Assembly (NCBI RefSeq): GCF_000281045.1
Contig: NW_008246077.1
Coordinates: 130,429-192,102, forward strand
Origin: Saprolegnia diclina VS20
Taxonomy: Eukaryota; Oomycota; Saprolegniomycetes; Saprolegniales; Saprolegniaceae
Direction: 5' to 3'
DNA: 61,674 nucleotides
Numbering within the stretch: the first letter of the stretch is position 1; the number at the start of each line of letters is the position of its first letter. Shown here piece after piece: positions 59,219 through 61,674 of this stretch. Made by a program: the position numbers and the translations under genes. The notes beneath the pieces are model-generated. The model was not told the origin of the DNA. It worked only from the letters and a program-made list of their open reading frames with translations, and made no database searches.

Positions 59219-59571
59219 CACGACATCGAGAAGATGACGAGGCAACGACGAAGCGAGAGCCGTTGCCGCAGTTAGGGACTAGTAGTATATATCGAGCAGG
59301 TTTATTTATTACCATGAATACCAGTACACGACGACGACGACGCCGAATAGCAGGCGTCGGTCGACCGTTCCTCTACCTCTGTCTTGGTGTTGTCGGCTCT
59401 TGGTCACCAACTCAAAGCGGTCGAGATGGCGCCGGGTTGTCACCCCGGCGGCTGTCACTACCAGTCTCGGTACCGGGTCTAGCGGCATGGTGTCGTTGGG
59501 AAGAGAGGGAAGAGATGGCTTGTCGTTACCCCGAGGGCGTGGTCAGCGCACGCGGTGGACGGGCCGGGTCG
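59219..59571. other. convergent 3' spacer, nothing seen
   Basis: This 353-bp gap lies between convergent genes. A short CGA/ACG-rich run occurs at about 59325-59345. No gene was recognised. Confidence 0.4.
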
Positions 59572-60114
59572 TCAGCGGCCCTGCAATTCGAACACGTCGA
59601 CAACGCACAGCCCTCTAGAGCCGGACCGATCAGATGGGCGTTCGTATACGGTACACAACGGACGGGCGGCCGTCGCGCGCGTGAGCTCAGCGTCCTCCAA
59701 TTCGAACGGGCAGAGCGAGGGAAGCATGGCCACGAGCCGCTCGATCGGCTTGTTGCGCCGCGCCGGTGTCGGGTCGCACCGACAGAGCGGGCAGCGCCTC
59801 GACTGGCGCGTCAGACACGCCTGTGTCGCCATACATGAGTCACGGGCGCGATTACTCGTCGTCACCTGGAGGCACGACTCGCAAAACACTTGGGCGCACG
59901 CGTTGCACTCGACGACGGCGCCTGCAAACGTGTCGAGACACACGGGGCACTGGAGGAGGCGACGCGCCGCGCGAATCTGCCGCTTGGCGTCCATGGCCTC
60001 GTCATCGTCGTCGTCGTTGTTTGTGCTGCGCTTGGTGCCACGCTTGGTCGGCGCGTCATCCGGCGGCGGCGGATTGCGCTCGGTCGGATGCGCGTCGCTA
60101 CCGGCGGTCGTCAT
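59572..60114 (-). CDS. small RING-type zinc finger protein
   Basis: Starts MTTAGSDAHPTERNPPPPDD at 60114, with an acidic patch NNDDDDDEAMD, then RRLLQCPVCLDTFAGAVVEC with NACAQVFCESCLQ and, after a putative intron, SRRCPLCRCDPTPARRNKPI. The eight cysteines (CPVC, CNAC, FCESC, CPLC) form a RING-like cross-brace in which the usual His is Cys. A 63-bp segment (VTTSNRARD... to ...TRQ) between FCESCLQ and SRRCPLC has GT..AG ends, is divisible by three and stop-free; removing it gives a more compact finger. The protein ends at 59572. A role as E3 ubiquitin ligase is inferred from the RING only; no substrate or partner can be named. Confidence 0.7.
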   Translation of the reverse strand: MTTAGSDAHPTERNPPPPDDAPTKRGTKRSTNNDDDDDEAMDAKRQIRAARRLLQCPVCLDTFAGAVVECNACAQVFCESCLQVTTSNRARDSCMATQACLTRQSRRCPLCRCDPTPARRNKPIERLVAMLPSLCPFELEDAELTRATAARPLCTVYERPSDRSGSRGLCVVDVFELQGR

Positions 60115-60713
60115 GCGTGCGTGTCAACGTCAAAGAGAAAGAAGATTGTTGTTGTTCCAAGAGACGCGAGACGACGTCGTTCTGCCAGCTGGAAGAAATC
60201 GGTGTTTTCTTTCGCCTCTCAGCCCGTAGAGCTCAGAGCTTAGTGCGAACGAGCGCCCAGAGCTGGTGCCATCGCCGCCAGCGTCGTGGTCCACGCGCAC
60301 GCACGTGGATGGCGCGTGTGTATCGGTGCTAGTACCGTACGAGTGGTCGCCGTCGACAGCAACAGCGCGACGCAGCCGTCATCACGCTACGAACGCTCGT
60401 CGTACGTGGTTGCGCTGCCATCGTCATCATAAATAGCTCGATGCTGCAGCTCGACTTTCTAGTATAAAGGCATATAAAGGTCCAATGTGCCGTATCTAGA
60501 CACGGAGAGTCTCAATAACAAAAACAAAACATGCGCAGCGTTGAACGCTCGTTGAATGTGCTGACAAATGTGGTATTTCCCAGCACCAAATAACTCTACG
60601 GTCGAGCGGTTTTGAACTTCGCGCGTCTTTTTGCTTTTGCGAATATTGACAATCGAAGAATCAAAAAATGAAATAGGCTATAGAACGACATACACCATTT
60701 CTTTTGCAAGTTC
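60115..60713. other. intergenic, nothing seen
   Basis: This 599-bp spacer, AT-richer than the neighbouring genes (notably 60420-60700), lies between the RING gene start and the TKL kinase stop. No gene or structured element was recognised. Confidence 0.4.
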
Positions 60714-61674
60714 TTACAACGCAGTCTGAATGTGCTGGCGAATTACGTGTGCGATCTGTATCGCAGTCGGGCGACTCTCGGGTGATGTAGCGATGCACGC
60801 TTTGCCCAAGTCCAGCACCCAGGACGGCGTGCTCGTTCCAAACGTTGGTGCAGTCGACCCGCTCATGACACGCGACATAATCGCCGTATCCCCGAGCCGT
60901 TGGCCTACAACATATATACCAAGATAAACTAAGATCCGGTGCGATAGTACAACAGTACCTTTCTCGTTGCAAAGATCGTAGTATGGAATCTCGTGCGTGC
61001 TGAGCTCTGAGAGCACCACCCCGAACGAGTAGACGTCGGCCGCCGTCGAGTAGTAGCAGTCGTGGAGGACCTCCGGGGCCTACACATTGTTCATTTCTTA
61101 GTTCATAGTTGGTTGTAAAGAATCATAGAAAGCGCGAGATACCATCCAGCGAAATGTACCGACACCGATCGTCATGGTCTCGGTCGACATCTCTCGGGAC
61201 GTGCCAAAGTCGGTGAGTTTCGTACCCTAACCCCAATTTGTAAACCAACCAGGAAGACAATGTTGCACCTTGGTCGAGTCCAGAAGGATGTTGCGGGACT
61301 TGAGATCGCGGTGAAGAATGTTCATCGAGTGCAAGTAGACAAGCCCTTCGACAATCGAGAGCATGCATTCGATCTTCTCGTCCCACGAAAAGCTGGCGGA
61401 CGCTTCGTTCGGAGTGGAGGGTGCTGTCTTGTAGAGGACGGAGCGGAGGTCGCCTCGATCCATCCACTCAAGGACCATCTGCAAGTCGGACGGAATCCGC
61501 CAGCTCGCACCGAGCAGCTGGACAATGTATGGACTTTGCATGCTACGTGATTTCTTGAGCGTGCCTTTGAGTAGAAAACGTGACAGTACGTGGACGCCAA
61601 GAGAATCTCATTGGCGAGGTTGGCGACTGCGACGCGGGATGCTTTGCCTGGCAGCAGTCCCTTGATGGCCACCG
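60714..61674 (-). CDS. tyrosine-kinase-like (TKL) protein kinase, C-terminal part
   Basis: The gene enters at the right edge and ends at 60714. Visible in order on the minus strand: VAIKGLLPGKASRVAVANLA (ATP-binding Lys; upstream Gly-rich loop is outside), QSPYIVQLLGASWRIPSDLQ and MVLEWMDRGDLRSVL, then IVEGLVYLHSMNILHRDLKS with RNILLD (catalytic loop), KLTDFGTSRE (DFG), TIGVGTFRWMAPE-type activation segment across an intron, and ADVYSFGVVLSELSTHEIPY. The end reads LGKACIATSPESRPTAIQIA. HRDLKSRNILL and GTFRWMAPE are typical of TKL kinases, greatly expanded in oomycetes. Several short introns interrupt the domain. Any N-terminal receptor or LRR part lies beyond the window. Confidence 0.88.

Overview
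The window is dense, GC-rich eukaryotic DNA carrying about 33 protein genes in 61.7 kb, roughly one per 1.9 kb. Genes lie on both strands and are broken by very short GT..AG introns. The introns I placed exactly are 37-59 bp, most starting GTACG or GTGCG and ending (G)TAG. Short introns, tiny intergenic gaps and gene content (plant-type L-galactonolactone dehydrogenase, a SHAQKYF-class MYB protein, a TKL kinase, a PH-containing PI4-kinase) point to an oomycete, most likely Saprolegniales (Saprolegnia/Achlya/Aphanomyces type). This assignment is inference; no rRNA or organelle marker is present.

Layout. 1-11.8 kb: partial MATE transporter (-), multi-zinc-knuckle ZCCHC7/Air-like protein (-), FEN1 (+), secreted RNase T2 (+), PI4-kinase beta-like with PH domain (+), secreted Cys-rich protein (-). 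11.8-14.0 kb: gene-poor, with two decayed tandem LRR-like copies. 14.0-30 kb: very large TPR protein (+), mitochondrial citrate carrier (-) divergent from a tiny three-exon BRK1 (+), LRR protein (-), NF-YA (+), malonyl-CoA decarboxylase fused to a cyclic-nucleotide-binding domain (-), PRPF4 (+), EXOSC5/RRP46 (+). 30-40.4 kb: BED finger plus S51 peptidase (+), WD40-like protein (+), tandem-PIP-box protein (-), TSEN54-like (+), SHAQKYF MYB (-), PIG-C (-), two small coiled-coil/helical genes (+). 40.4-52 kb: MED12-like Mediator kinase-module subunit (-), KDM4-like JmjN/JmjC/PHD demethylase (+), Cys-rich membrane protein (+), SNF1/AMPK alpha (-). 52-61.7 kb: F-box/LRR-like protein (-), phosphoglycerate mutase (+), L-galactono-1,4-lactone dehydrogenase (-), small acidic protein (+), RING protein (-), partial TKL kinase (-).

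The genes are mostly independent housekeeping functions rather than one operon-like system. Themes recur: RNA processing (PRPF4, EXOSC5, zinc-knuckle protein, TSEN54), replication/repair through PCNA (FEN1 and a tandem-PIP-box protein), transcription and chromatin (MED12, KDM4, NF-YA, MYB), and carbon/energy control (citrate carrier, malonyl-CoA decarboxylase, SNF1 kinase, PGAM). CCAAT boxes cluster in several promoters, including four just upstream of NF-YA, the CCAAT-binding factor. The most unusual items are the MCD-cyclic-nucleotide-binding fusion with a C-terminal SRL, and the BED-S51 protein whose expected catalytic serine is glycine. I saw no retroelement, viral remnant, CRISPR array or convincing tRNA.
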